The notes beneath the pieces were generated by a model that did not search any database, was not told where the DNA came from, and saw nothing but the letters and a program-made list of their open reading frames with translations. DNA of 64,000 bases, taken from assembly GCA_963578105.1 (NCBI GenBank), contig CAUZBP010000013.1:17215-81214 (forward strand), given 5' to 3'. Positions 54,802 to 63,303 of the stretch are shown piece after piece. This DNA is from GCA-2718815 sp963578105. GTDB taxonomy: Bacteria > Planctomycetota > Planctomycetia > Pirellulales > Pirellulaceae. Made by a program: the position numbers and the translations under genes. The stretch's first letter is position 1, and each line of letters starts with the position of its first letter.

Positions 54802-55061
54802 TGAGGATCTCCCGGACATGTTCTCCCAGGCTGCTACCGGGCGTTCAAATCACACAAAGACTCGATGGAGAAAAGCGGAAAAGAATCGCAAGTCCTCACG
54901 AAACAAGTTGCGACGAGTTCGCTTCTGAAGGAAAAAATGGGAAGTGATGGATGCCTTCACCGAACCCAGAGTCAAGGGAAAAATTGTTGGCGTGACAGTC
55001 GTTGCCGCGCAAGTCAACAAGTCCATGGAGGCTGGGCGACAAATCAAACTAGAAAGCTACT

Positions 55062-55826
55062 GTGGTGAAACGCTTGTTGATTGCCGGCAACTGGAAAATG
55101 AATCTGGATAAGGACGAAGCGGCCAGGCTTGTCCGAAATCTGGTTGATGGTCTGGGGCCATCGACAGCGGTCGATGTGATCATCTGTCCTCCCAGCGTTT
55201 ATTTGGACGTGGTAGGTGCTGCCTTGCAGGATTCGTCGATTGCTTTGGGGGCGCAAAATATGTACCACGAACCTTCCGGAGCTTTCACCGGGGAGGTCGG
55301 TACTGCCATGTTGGCAGACCTGGGTTGTGAGTATGTGATCCTTGGTCATAGTGAACGACGTCACGTTTTAGGTGAACAGGACGAGTTGATTCGCCTGAAA
55401 GTTCTGGCAGCGCTCACAGCGTCCCACCCGCTGGTGCCGATCCTGTGTGTCGGTGAAACACTTGCCGAACGGGAGGCGGGTGACACAGGCGAGGTGATTC
55501 GGAGACAGTTCGAAGCTGCTTGTAAGGGCCTGTCGCCGGCCCAAATGCAACGCGTAGTGATCGCTTATGAGCCGGTTTGGGCCATCGGAACAGGACAGGT
55601 CGCCACTCCGGAACAGGCCGAGGAGGTCCATGCCGACCTTCGCAGCCTGATCCGAAAACGTTACAATCAGGAAGTTGCGGAGGCGATTCGAATTCAGTAT
55701 GGCGGCAGCGTCAAACCAGATAATGCCAGGGTCCTGCTGTCACAACCGAACATCGATGGGGCACTTGTAGGGGGTGCTTCCCTGCAAGCTGAATCATTCC
55801 TAGCGATTATCACGGCCAATCTTTGA
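55062..55826 (+). CDS. tpiA: Triosephosphate isomerase
   Basis: The 254-residue glycolytic enzyme interconverts dihydroxyacetone phosphate and glyceraldehyde 3-phosphate. The catalytic lysine lies in AGNWKMN, the histidine in ILGHSERR, and the glutamate in AYEPVWAIGTG. IQYGGSVKPDN and DGALVGGASL complete the phosphate site. Two consecutive GTG codons, at 55062 and 55065, are possible starts. It opens the run tpiA-secG-yicC-gmk-rpoZ-coaC-coaB, with secG 43 bases downstream. Confidence 0.94.
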   Translation: MVKRLLIAGNWKMNLDKDEAARLVRNLVDGLGPSTAVDVIICPPSVYLDVVGAALQDSSIALGAQNMYHEPSGAFTGEVGTAMLADLGCEYVILGHSERRHVLGEQDELIRLKVLAALTASHPLVPILCVGETLAEREAGDTGEVIRRQFEAACKGLSPAQMQRVVIAYEPVWAIGTGQVATPEQAEEVHADLRSLIRKRYNQEVAEAIRIQYGGSVKPDNARVLLSQPNIDGALVGGASLQAESFLAIITANL

Positions 55827-55869
55827 TTGAGATGTGGCCCATCAGTTTCGTATTGAGAGAACAATTAAA

Positions 55870-56325
55870 ATGGCTCCGATGCTCTTCGCGGTACAGTTCT
55901 GGCATGCCTTTTTTGGCATCTCCATGTTTTTATCAGCCGTGTTTCTGATACTACTGGTTTTGGTGCAGCGCGGTCGCGGAGGAGGTCTGGCAGGTGCTCT
56001 GGGAGGCATGGGTGGCCAGAGTGCTTTCGGCACGAAAGCCGGTGACACGTTTACAAAGTTGACGATTGTTGTTGCTTCCTTGTGGATATTTCTAAGCATG
56101 GCTGCAGTCATTGTTTTAGGGCGACCATCAGCCAATGTGGGTGGCGTGAATCAGGCTGGACCCATTCCGGCTACGTCGACCACAAGTGACACAGGACTTC
56201 CCGGCACCGATCCCGTTAGTGGTGACTCAGCCAATGTGGATGACCCGGTTGGGAGAGCGCAAACGACTCAGCAAACAGACAGTGAATCGGCCGGCGCCGA
56301 TGATGACTCGCAAAGTGGTCCCTGA
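55870..56325 (+). CDS. secG: Preprotein translocase subunit SecG
   Basis: The 151-residue protein supplies the small SecG subunit of the SecYEG channel. Two membrane spans (FWHAFFGISMFLSAVFLILLVLV, broken here as FLSAVFLILLVLV, and IVVASLWIFLSMAAVIVL) flank the conserved GRGGGLAGALGGMGGQSAFGT loop, given here as QSAFGTKAGD. The remaining 60 residues are a low-complexity tail rich in T, S, D and G that canonical SecG (about 75-110 residues) lacks. I take the ATG at 55870, since the frame start at 55834 adds nothing family-like. It lies 43 bases after tpiA. Confidence 0.88.
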   Translation: MAPMLFAVQFWHAFFGISMFLSAVFLILLVLVQRGRGGGLAGALGGMGGQSAFGTKAGDTFTKLTIVVASLWIFLSMAAVIVLGRPSANVGGVNQAGPIPATSTTSDTGLPGTDPVSGDSANVDDPVGRAQTTQQTDSESAGADDDSQSGP

Positions 56326-56582
56326 GCATTCCATCCTGTTAACCTTGTCTGTAGCGGATCAATTCCACCAAGTGACTGACTGATGATTGCAGAGACAGGT
56401 AAATGTCACTGCAAGTTGCAGGTAGGCATATCCCCGGGGAAATATTTTCGTCTCGCCGGGCACGCCTGTACCTGACGGTACAACCATGCGGCGTGAATCG
56501 TGCGAACTATCGATCGTGGTTGAATGAGAGTTTCCTGTCTCGTGCCTCAACCAAAAACATCACCTTCGGAGCACCTCGGCAG

Positions 56583-57467
56583 ATGTTACTGAGCATGACT
56601 GGATATGGTGAAGCGCAAGCCCAAGCGGATGGCGTAAGTGCTGCCGTGGAGGTGCGTGCTATCAATAGTCGTTATTTCAAGCTCAATTTCCGAGCGCCGG
56701 AGGGTTTTGGTTCCTTAGAAACACTCATCGAGTCGGTTGTCCGAAAATATGTGAAACGTGGCACCGTGCAATTGGGATTACGGCTGGATCGGGAACCTTC
56801 CGCAGACGACTATAAAATCAATACACAAGTTTTGGCGGGATATCGCCAGCAGCTGCAAGCGGCGCAGCAGAATTTGAACGACTCCGGAGACGTCCCGCTA
56901 GAAACGTTGCTAGGGCTGCCGGGTGTCGTCAACGAGTCTCAAGGTTTGAGTCAGCGAGCTTCCGAATGCTGGCCACTGGTCGAGACGACGATCAAACAGG
57001 CGCTGGAGATGCTGGCCACGATGCGTGCTGAAGAAGGTCATGCCATGGCGGCTGATTTGCGTTTGAACTGTCAATCCATCGCAGACCATGTTGCATCCAT
57101 TCAGTCTCGGACGGAAAAAGTGGTCGACAATTACCGAACTCGCCTTACCGAGCGGTTGCAGAAAATACTCGCCGATCATGATGTCGCCGTCGAACAGGCA
57201 GATATCATTCGTGAAGTGGGCATTTTTGCGGAACGCTGCGATGTTTCTGAAGAGCTTGTGCGATTACGAAGCCATCTTGAGCAGTTCGACACCACCATGG
57301 GTGCATCCGAAAGCTCGGGACGTAAACTCGATTTCTTGACGCAAGAAATGTTTCGGGAAACCAACACAATCGGTTCGAAAGCCAACGATTCGGAGATTTC
57401 GCGTCATGTCATCGAGATTAAAGCGGCCAATGAGCGGATACGCGAGATGATTCAGAATGTCGAGTAG
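56583..57467 (+). CDS. yicC: YicC-family endoribonuclease
   Basis: The 294-residue protein matches the YicC/YloC family, now known as an endoribonuclease group. It shows the start LLSMTGYGEA, VEVRAINSRYFKLNFRAP, and the C-terminal GRKLDFLTQEMFRETNTIGSK with SEISRHVIEIKA. Catalytic conservation appears complete. I take the ATG at 56583, or the one at 56595; the frame is open from 56403 but the extra 60 residues are not family-like. It overlaps gmk by 11 bases, the usual yicC-gmk arrangement. Confidence 0.9.
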   Translation: MLLSMTGYGEAQAQADGVSAAVEVRAINSRYFKLNFRAPEGFGSLETLIESVVRKYVKRGTVQLGLRLDREPSADDYKINTQVLAGYRQQLQAAQQNLNDSGDVPLETLLGLPGVVNESQGLSQRASECWPLVETTIKQALEMLATMRAEEGHAMAADLRLNCQSIADHVASIQSRTEKVVDNYRTRLTERLQKILADHDVAVEQADIIREVGIFAERCDVSEELVRLRSHLEQFDTTMGASESSGRKLDFLTQEMFRETNTIGSKANDSEISRHVIEIKAANERIREMIQNVE

Positions 57468-58038
57468 CTTGGGAAAACTTGTCATTGTCTCGGGACCTTC
57501 CGGGGCGGGTAAGACGACGGTTCTGCAGCGTCTTCTGGAAAAAAGTTCCTTGCCTTTGACCCTGAGTGTATCGGCCACGACGCGCCCGCCTCGGCCTGGT
57601 GAGAAAGATGGAGTCGCCTATCATTTTCTGCCCGACAAAGAATTCCAAAAAAGACGTACAGCAGGCGATTTTCTGGAGTGTATGGAGGTATTTGGCAGTG
57701 GATACTGGTATGGGACACTTGCCGAAACCGTCACGACTAGCCTTCGAGCCGGAAAGTGGGTAATCTTAGAGATTGACGTCGAGGGAGCCTTGGCCGTACT
57801 GCAAAAGTATACCAATGCGGTCACGATATTTCTTCACCCGGGATCTTTGAACGAACTGGAACGTCGTCTTCGTGGTCGGGGCACCGAATCCGAAGAAAAA
57901 ATCCGCAAACGTCTGAAAGTGGCGAAGCGAGAATTAACGTTCATTGACCGGTATCGGCACGATGTGACGAACGATGATCTGGAGCAAGCGGTAGAAGAAC
58001 TTAGCAAGATACTGGGCGGCTATCAAACGAATGAGTGA
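57457..58038 (+). CDS. gmk: Guanylate kinase
   Basis: The 193-residue enzyme phosphorylates GMP to GDP. The P-loop is IVSGPSGAGKTTVLQRLL, followed by the GMP-binding SVSATTRPPRPGEKDGVAYHF in two parts (SATTRPPRPGEKDG, VAYHF), then FLECMEVFGSGYWYGT and ILEIDVEGAL. The length is normal. It overlaps yicC at its start. Its stop overlaps the alternative GTG of rpoZ, so the operon is tightly coupled here. Confidence 0.94.
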   Translation: MSSSLGKLVIVSGPSGAGKTTVLQRLLEKSSLPLTLSVSATTRPPRPGEKDGVAYHFLPDKEFQKRRTAGDFLECMEVFGSGYWYGTLAETVTTSLRAGKWVILEIDVEGALAVLQKYTNAVTIFLHPGSLNELERRLRGRGTESEEKIRKRLKVAKRELTFIDRYRHDVTNDDLEQAVEELSKILGGYQTNE

Positions 58039-58064
58039 TCGAAACCAACGGGAGCGATTCCAGG

Positions 58065-58337
58065 ATGATTGAAGAACTGAAAGAAGACGAGATTGTCAAC
58101 AAGGTAGGTGGCCGCTTTAAGTTATCGACGCTGATTCAGAAGCGACTGGTGGCACTGAACAAAGGAAGCCGGGCGCTTGTCGAGTTAGACACAAAAGACA
58201 AAATGCAAATCGTGATCCAGGAGATCAAACAGGACAAGATCTACCTGGATACCTCGAAAGAAGTACGTATTACCGGAGAAATTGAAGAAAGTGGCGGTGG
58301 TTTGGCTGACCTCGATCCAGCGGATCTTGGATCCTGA
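58065..58337 (+). CDS. rpoZ: RNA polymerase omega subunit
   Basis: The 90-residue protein fits the omega subunit, which helps assemble RNA polymerase. The core is VNKVGGRFKLSTLIQKRLVALN, quoted in part as GGRFKLSTLIQKR, followed by the IQEIKQDKIYLD segment and an acidic C-terminus. I take the ATG at 58065, preceded by GGGAG at 10 bases. A GTG at 58035 overlapping the gmk stop is an alternative start. The position between gmk and coaC is the usual one in many bacteria. Confidence 0.85.
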   Translation: MIEELKEDEIVNKVGGRFKLSTLIQKRLVALNKGSRALVELDTKDKMQIVIQEIKQDKIYLDTSKEVRITGEIEESGGGLADLDPADLGS

Positions 58338-58406
58338 CGTGGTATCTCCGCACATGTCAACTATCGATTGACGACTGAATTCGAGAGCTGCCTAAGACTT
58401 CTGGTT

Positions 58407-58434
58407 CGCCATGCTCATTATGATCCGCATGGCG
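58407..58434 (+). promoter_or_regulatory. Strong hairpin between rpoZ and coaC
   Basis: Perfect 8-base arms CGCCATGC (58407-58414) and GCATGGCG (58427-58434) enclose a 12-base loop. It lies 32 bases before the coaC ATG and has no following U-tract, so it may act as an RNA processing, stability or attenuation element or as a protein-binding dyad. Its role is unknown. Confidence 0.4.
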
Positions 58435-58465
58435 CATACGTTAGAGCTCCAGGCGTGTGTGGTTT

Positions 58466-59011
58466 ATGAACGGTTCCCAGTTGGTTGTGGGGGTGACGGG
58501 TGGTGTCGCGGCATACAAGTCGGCGGCACTTGTCAGCCAGTTGGTGCAAGCTGGTGCAGAAGTCGAAGTGGTCATGACGCGTGCCGCAACGCGTTTTGTG
58601 GGTGTCGCCACTTTTGAAGCCCTGACTGGAAATCGAGTTTTAACGGACATTTTTGATCAACAGGATCACCCGTTAGGACCTCATATTGAATTGTCACGCC
58701 GTGCACAAATTCTCTGTGTGGCTCCCGCTACCGCGAACTTTTTGGCGAAAACGGCTGCGGGAATCGCCGATGACTTGTTGAGCACTTTGTATCTCTCTTT
58801 TCAGGCACCCGTGTTACTGGCACCCGCTATGAACTGTGAGATGTGGGAAAAACCTGTTGTTCAGCGAAATGTTTCCAATTTGCGAAGCGATGGCGTTCAC
58901 TTTGTAGATCCGGAAGAAGGTTGGCTCAGCTGCCGACAAAGGGGAGTTGGACGGATGGCTGCACCGGAACGGATCTTTGCGACGATCAGGGAAATGCTGG
59001 ATGCATGTTAG
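58466..59011 (+). CDS. coaC: Phosphopantothenoylcysteine decarboxylase
   Basis: The 181-residue flavoprotein decarboxylates phosphopantothenoylcysteine in coenzyme A synthesis. It shows VGVTGGVAAYKSAALV (FMN-binding), ADDLLSTLYLSF, LAPAMNCEMWEKP (the PAMNxxMW motif of the family), and the flap region LSCRQRGVGRMAAPE with the expected cysteine. In many bacteria CoaB and CoaC are fused as Dfp. Here the CoaB part is a separate gene starting 195 bases downstream. A GTG at 58457 is an alternative start. Confidence 0.9.
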   Translation: MNGSQLVVGVTGGVAAYKSAALVSQLVQAGAEVEVVMTRAATRFVGVATFEALTGNRVLTDIFDQQDHPLGPHIELSRRAQILCVAPATANFLAKTAAGIADDLLSTLYLSFQAPVLLAPAMNCEMWEKPVVQRNVSNLRSDGVHFVDPEEGWLSCRQRGVGRMAAPERIFATIREMLDAC

Positions 59012-59190
59012 ATTGTGAGACAGAGCTGAAAGCTCAGGAGGCGGAATACCTGTTTGGAGAGCGCCGAACAGCAGGAGCTTTGCTTGATTTTCTGGCCACG
59101 AGCACTCACAATTCGCAGCCGTACCTTCCACCGTCAATGTTTAGCAACCTGATTTGCAAAGTCAATAGCTTCAGTGCGTCCGGCAAGTAA
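59005..59190 (+). CDS. Possible small protein between coaC and coaB
   Basis: A 61-codon frame begins with ATG at 59005, overlapping the coaC stop by 7 bases, which would allow translational coupling. It ends 16 bases before coaB. The sequence starts MLDCETELKAQ and includes LFGERRTAGALLDF. No family is recognised, and the shortness means it may be non-coding. I list it because it neatly fills the only gap between the two separated CoaBC parts. Confidence 0.3.
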   Translation: MLDCETELKAQEAEYLFGERRTAGALLDFLATSTHNSQPYLPPSMFSNLICKVNSFSASGK

Positions 59191-59206
59191 CTCGGATCGG
59201 TGACGT

Positions 59207-59845
59207 ATGGCTCGAATTCTCATCACGTCCGGACCGACTCGGCAATATCTGGATCCGGTTCGTTATCTTACGAATGGTTCCAGTGGTCGCATGGGTGTTG
59301 CATTGACTCAAGCCTGTCTTGATTTACAGCATCAAGTCGTGGTCGTCAGTGGTCCCGTGGAAGTGGAGTATCCCGCAGCAGCTGAAGTCGTATCAGTCAT
59401 TTCTACCGACGAGATGCTGGACGTCTGTTGCCGGATATTTCCTGACTGTGACGGAGTCATAGGGGCCGCTGCTCCCTGTGATTATCGCCCGGTCCAAGTC
59501 AAAAACAACAAGATCGTGAAGAACGGTGAGCCACTTCAACTGCACTTGGTGGAAACTCCTGATGTGGTTGCCACATTGGGTGCCCGGAAGCAACACCAGT
59601 GGCTTGTCGGTTTTGCACTGGAAACCGAAGACCATCGATTTCGTGCGATCGTCAAATTGGAACGCAAGAGTTGTGATTTGATCGTGTTGAACGAGCCTGC
59701 GGCCATGAATTCGGATGAGAACCGAGTGGAAGTGCTGGCCCCGGAAGGAAAAGTGGGTGAAACTATTTCCGGCTCGAAGCGGTTGGTGGCTCGAGGCATT
59801 CTGAAGGTGATTCAGAAAAGGTTGGTGGAATGCGATCGCTCCTGA
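59207..59845 (+). CDS. coaB: Phosphopantothenate-cysteine ligase
   Basis: The 212-residue enzyme joins cysteine to phosphopantothenate. CoaB marks are ILITSGPTRQYLDPVRYLTN, SGRMGVALTQAC, VIGAAAPCDYRPV and the loop around NNKIVKNGEPLQLHLVETPD, with WLVGFALETED and NSDENRVEVL after it. The length matches the CoaB half of Dfp. It is the last gene of the tpiA-to-coaB series and ends 3 bases before the symporter remnant on the opposite strand. Confidence 0.9.
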   Translation: MARILITSGPTRQYLDPVRYLTNGSSGRMGVALTQACLDLQHQVVVVSGPVEVEYPAAAEVVSVISTDEMLDVCCRIFPDCDGVIGAAAPCDYRPVQVKNNKIVKNGEPLQLHLVETPDVVATLGARKQHQWLVGFALETEDHRFRAIVKLERKSCDLIVLNEPAAMNSDENRVEVLAPEGKVGETISGSKRLVARGILKVIQKRLVECDRS

Positions 59846-59848
59846 GAG

Positions 59849-60274
59849 TCAGGCAGGCTGGATGGTTTTTTCGACAACGGCCGCTCCCATCGAGTCCCCC
59901 GGCACGTTGACCGCGGTTCTGAAACGGTCAAGCAGCCAATCGACCGAAAGAATCAAGGCAATGTATTCCTGTGGTAGCCCGACGGCATTTAAAACGATCA
60001 ACATAGTGACCAGACCCGCTTCGGGAATTCGGGCAGCCCCTATTGCCACGAGTCTTGCGGTGACGGCAACCACCACTTGCTGAGAAAGTTCCAGGTTCTG
60101 GTTAATGGCTTGGGCGATGAAGATTGCCATCACAGCTTCATCAAGTGCGGTTCCATCCATATTGATGGTGGCTCCCAAAGGGAGGACAAACTCGGTGGAT
60201 GTTTCTGATACTCGGGCCTTTTAACGGGCGCACTGGATGGTGACCGGTAACGTTGCCGAGGAACTGGCGGTTGA
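59849..60274 (-). pseudogene. Remnant of a dicarboxylate/amino-acid:cation symporter (DAACS family)
   Basis: Only the C-terminal third of a DctA/GltP-type transporter remains. In frame from 60274 one reads STASSSATLPVTIQCAR, then a stop codon (TAA at 60223-60221), then KARVSETSTEFVLPLGATINMDGTAL, given here as SETSTEFVLPLGATINMDG. The rest includes RIPEAGLVTM and WLLDRFRTAVNVPGD. These match the two hairpin loops and the last helix of the family. Upstream of 60274 the similarity ends, so the N-terminal two-thirds is lost. The premature stop and the truncation make it non-functional. Confidence 0.8.
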
Positions 60275-60461
60275 ACATGCCCCTCGATCTTGTTTCAGCC
60301 CGAGAGGCGTAAGGATGGTCTGCAGCGGCGAAGGTTTCAATTGAAAATTCCCGTTGCGGCGGCAGGTTGGGAGGATGCCTCCAGTTCAGTATTGAAACGA
60401 AGTTCCGTTTGGGCGTATACCATCAGACCTCTGTACTACCCCAGGGAGGATACCTGCACTA
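60275..60461. other. Junction region between symporter remnant and intact symporter
   Basis: These 187 bases separate the head of the remnant from the start of the intact gene. The promoter (60391-60420) and ribosome-binding site GGGAGG of the intact gene lie here. I see no inverted-repeat ends or target-site duplication that would mark an element boundary. Confidence 0.4.
60391..60420 (+). promoter_or_regulatory. Sigma-70-like promoter of the PDZ symporter gene
   Basis: TTGAAA (60391-60396), an 18-base spacer and TATACC (60415-60420) make a good promoter. The ATG is 41 bases further, and GGGAGG lies between the two. The match is better than for most genes in the window. Confidence 0.5.
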
Positions 60462-61997
60462 ATGAAGATCCTGAAGCTGAGTACGCACTGGCTGGTTCTC
60501 ATCGCCCTCGTTGTGGGTGTCGGGGTGGGGCTGCTCATCCAGCAGACAGATGCGCAACCCCGGATCCCGGTCAAGATGGCGGAGATCTCCGGGACTGCGC
60601 AGGTGCAGGATGCCGGGGGCGTCAAGGGAGTGCAGATTGGGGACAAGGTGCTGCAGTTCGGTGGAAAGGACGTGGGAGACTTCACGGCATGGGAATCCCT
60701 GCTGGCGGGCCAGTCACTCGGCCGGACTCTCAATCTCAAGCTTCAGCGGGAGGGGGTGGATGATTTTTCAGTTTCGGTGAAGGTCGAGATGTCGCCGGAT
60801 TCGACCCGGGCACGCTGGATCGCTCCCTTTGATTTTGTCGCCAGCCTGTTTATGAAGCTTTTGAAGATGCTCATCGTGCCGCTGATTCTCACCTCGATCA
60901 TCTCGGGCGTGGTCAGCGTCGGGGACCCTTCGTCCCTGGGCCGGATCGGCTTAAAAACCATGGCCTATTACTTCATGACGAGCCTGCTGGCAATCGTCGT
61001 GGGGCTCTCGATCGTCAATGTCTTCCACCCGGGCATCGGGGCCGATCTGAACCTCACATCCTCTGTCGGAGAGAAAGATCTTGGCCATGCGGATGCCTCA
61101 GATATCGTCCTGGACATGGTTCCCGAAAATATTTTCGGCTCGCTTTCGAGCAACTCGACAATTCTGCAGGTGATCTTCTTCAGCATCCTCTTCGGCTTCT
61201 TTATCACGAAGTTGTCCGGTCCCGGCGGGGGTCTTCTCAAGCAGCTCTTCGAGTCCGGCTTCGAGGTGATGATGAAGATGGCCGAGTTCATCCTGAAGTT
61301 TATCCCGATCGCCGTGGTTGCACTGATTGTCCGGGTTGTCGGAAAAACCGGCATGGATGTCTTTGAGGATCTCCTGGTGTTCATGGGGTGCGTGGTGCTG
61401 GCGATCGCCATTCATTTCTGCATCACGCTGCCCCTGATCCTTCGCTTCGTCGGTCGCATCAACCCGTTGAGCTGGGCCAAAGCCATGTGGCCGGCGATTA
61501 TCACGGCCTTCTCCACCAGCTCGTCCTCGGCCACCCTGCCCGTCACCATGCGCACGGTGAAGGAGAGCGGCCGGGCGAGCGACACGGTGGCTTCTTTCTC
61601 CCTGCCGCTGGGGGCGACGGTCAATATGGATGGAACGGCGCTCTACGAGTGCATGGGCGTGATCTTCCTGGCCCAGTATTATTCCGGAGTTGGGCCTAAT
61701 CCGTTTGAGCTCACCCTGGGGATCCAGATGTACGTGGTCCTCACGGCCCTGCTGGCCTCTGTGGGCGCCGCGGGAATTCCCTCGGCGGGGCTGGTGATGA
61801 TGATAACGATTCTCCAGGCGCTGAAGCTGCCCACCGAGGCGGCTTTCCTGCTGCTGGCCGTCGACCGTCCGCTCGACATGCTGCGCACCGCGACCAATGT
61901 CTGGAGCGACACCACCTGCGCGGCGGTCGTGTCACGAAGCGAGGGCGCGACAGGACTTACCGGCGCCCTCGGGGACGAGGGATCTGGTCCCACTTAA
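60462..61997 (+). CDS. Dicarboxylate/amino-acid:cation symporter with an inserted PDZ-like domain
   Basis: The 511-residue DAACS transporter has TM1 at about 10-28, then an insertion. Residues 50-108 read as a PDZ domain (GVKGVQIGDKVLQFGGKDV, then DFTAWESLLAG and LNLKLQREG). Family sites are intact: AFSTSSSSATLPVTM (hairpin 1), LPLGATVNMDGTALYE, AAGIPSAGLVMM (hairpin 2) and LDMLRTATNVWSD (substrate site). Normal members have no PDZ there. The topology puts the insert outside the membrane if TM1 starts in the cytoplasm. Codons are G+C-rich (bases 60901-60960 are 40 of 60 G+C; 59701-59760 are 34 of 60), so it is probably acquired. Substrate: likely glutamate or a C4-dicarboxylate, not proven. 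Confidence 0.88.
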   Translation: MKILKLSTHWLVLIALVVGVGVGLLIQQTDAQPRIPVKMAEISGTAQVQDAGGVKGVQIGDKVLQFGGKDVGDFTAWESLLAGQSLGRTLNLKLQREGVDDFSVSVKVEMSPDSTRARWIAPFDFVASLFMKLLKMLIVPLILTSIISGVVSVGDPSSLGRIGLKTMAYYFMTSLLAIVVGLSIVNVFHPGIGADLNLTSSVGEKDLGHADASDIVLDMVPENIFGSLSSNSTILQVIFFSILFGFFITKLSGPGGGLLKQLFESGFEVMMKMAEFILKFIPIAVVALIVRVVGKTGMDVFEDLLVFMGCVVLAIAIHFCITLPLILRFVGRINPLSWAKAMWPAIITAFSTSSSSATLPVTMRTVKESGRASDTVASFSLPLGATVNMDGTALYECMGVIFLAQYYSGVGPNPFELTLGIQMYVVLTALLASVGAAGIPSAGLVMMITILQALKLPTEAAFLLLAVDRPLDMLRTATNVWSDTTCAAVVSRSEGATGLTGALGDEGSGPT

Positions 61998-62179
61998 GAA
62001 CGATGACTGAGGCCAGCACATGCATTCAGTCGGATCAGAACCGGCTTAGTAATCTTTGCCTTCTTAGTATGCTTCAACTTCCTATGGTGCGACTCTGGCG
62101 TGAACTAGGGTGGTAGGCGAACCGGTACCACAAATCTGTAGTTTAGAAGGCAGCAGGTGTCCTGTTTTCCATGGAGGTC

Positions 62180-63001
62180 CTAGTGTGCCTTGGCCGTCGC
62201 AATGTTCTTGCGAGGAGACATATTCAGGACTTCGTCAGCCAGTTGCCGATAGTCGGAAGCGCCATTCGAATGGGGCGCATATTCAAAGATCGATTGACCG
62301 AAGCTGGGAGCTTCCGCCAGACGGATGTTGCGACGAATTTTGTTTTGAAAGGCGGACGTGTGGTTCCAAGGAGACGTTTGGGCGTGTTGTTGAGAAAAGA
62401 ATTTGTCGACGTCCCGGCATACTTCCTGGGCCAAACGGGTTCCGGATTCATACATGCAGAAAACAACTCCCGACAGTTGTAGAGCCGGATTGATCCTGCG
62501 AGCCACGACTTCGATTGTTCCCAGAAGTTTGCTGAGACCATGTAGTGCCAAGAAATGGGGTTGAAGTGGAAGGAAAACCTCGTCGACGGCTGCTAATGCA
62601 TTTAACGTCAGCAATCCTAACGAAGGTGGGCAGTCGATCAAAAGGTAGTCCATGTCTTGGGGATCATTGGCCAATGCATCTTGCAAAAGGACCTCGCGAC
62701 CCACTTCACCGGCTAGTTCGACTTCTGCTGCGGCTAGGTCAAGGTGTGACGGTATTACCCACAGATTCTCGGCAACCTGCCGGCGAACATCACTCAAGCG
62801 CGCATCACCGATCAGGACATGGTAGATAGTACCTTCCCCGTCATTGGGCTGGACGCCCAGGTGAAGCGTTGCATGAGCCTGAGGATCGAGATCCAGCAGG
62901 CAGACGCGCTGTCCCATTTGAGACAGCGCTGCGCTAAGATTGACGGCGGTTGTTGTTTTCCCTACGCCACCCTTCTGATTGATAATGGCAATCGCCCGCA
63001 T
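62180..63001 (-). CDS. parA: ParA-family ATPase (chromosome/plasmid partition type)
   Basis: The 273-residue protein begins AIAIINQKGGVGKTTTAVNL (deviant Walker A with KGGVGKTT). It continues with VCLLDLDPQAHAT, YLLIDCPPSLGLLTLNAL (Walker B) and IRRNIRLAEAPSFGQSIFEY, the typical ParA/Soj end. Such ATPases segregate DNA or position cell components. No parB is seen downstream, though one may lie outside the window. I take the ATG at 63001, the natural start of the Walker A region; a longer frame to 63067 is unlikely. It is convergent with the symporter. Confidence 0.87.
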   Translation of the reverse strand: MRAIAIINQKGGVGKTTTAVNLSAALSQMGQRVCLLDLDPQAHATLHLGVQPNDGEGTIYHVLIGDARLSDVRRQVAENLWVIPSHLDLAAAEVELAGEVGREVLLQDALANDPQDMDYLLIDCPPSLGLLTLNALAAVDEVFLPLQPHFLALHGLSKLLGTIEVVARRINPALQLSGVVFCMYESGTRLAQEVCRDVDKFFSQQHAQTSPWNHTSAFQNKIRRNIRLAEAPSFGQSIFEYAPHSNGASDYRQLADEVLNMSPRKNIATAKAH

Positions 63002-63303
63002 CGCCGAGAACTCCTTTGCTATGAGTTGGGATTCGGCAGCTGAACGCGGATTATAGCGGGACTTCAATTGTTGCTCCTAGGCCGAATTTTTCATGGGCGT
63101 GGAGATCGATCAGCGGAGGAGTACAAAAATAGATGTTTTAGAGTACACAGTTTTCTGTTTGACTTGTTCTGCAGCCATCTTTGGTCGGAAACGGTATTCA
63201 GGACGGATTGCACTCGCCAGGGCCTGGTGACAAAACAGATGTCAGATTCTGTGCCAGTCGATTCGAATGGCACTTGTGTGGCCCCGTTTCCGACTCCTTT
63301 GTT
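63002..63303. other. Intergenic stretch upstream of parA
   Basis: The 302 bases lie between the stop of the partial unknown gene (63304) and the parA start. No gene, parS-like 16-base palindrome or clear promoter was recognised. Confidence 0.4.

Noticed and set aside
61998..62179. Terminator between the symporter and parA (GACTGA at 62005 with TCAGTC at 62026)
   Set aside because: The stem is only six bases with a 15-base loop and no T-run on either strand.
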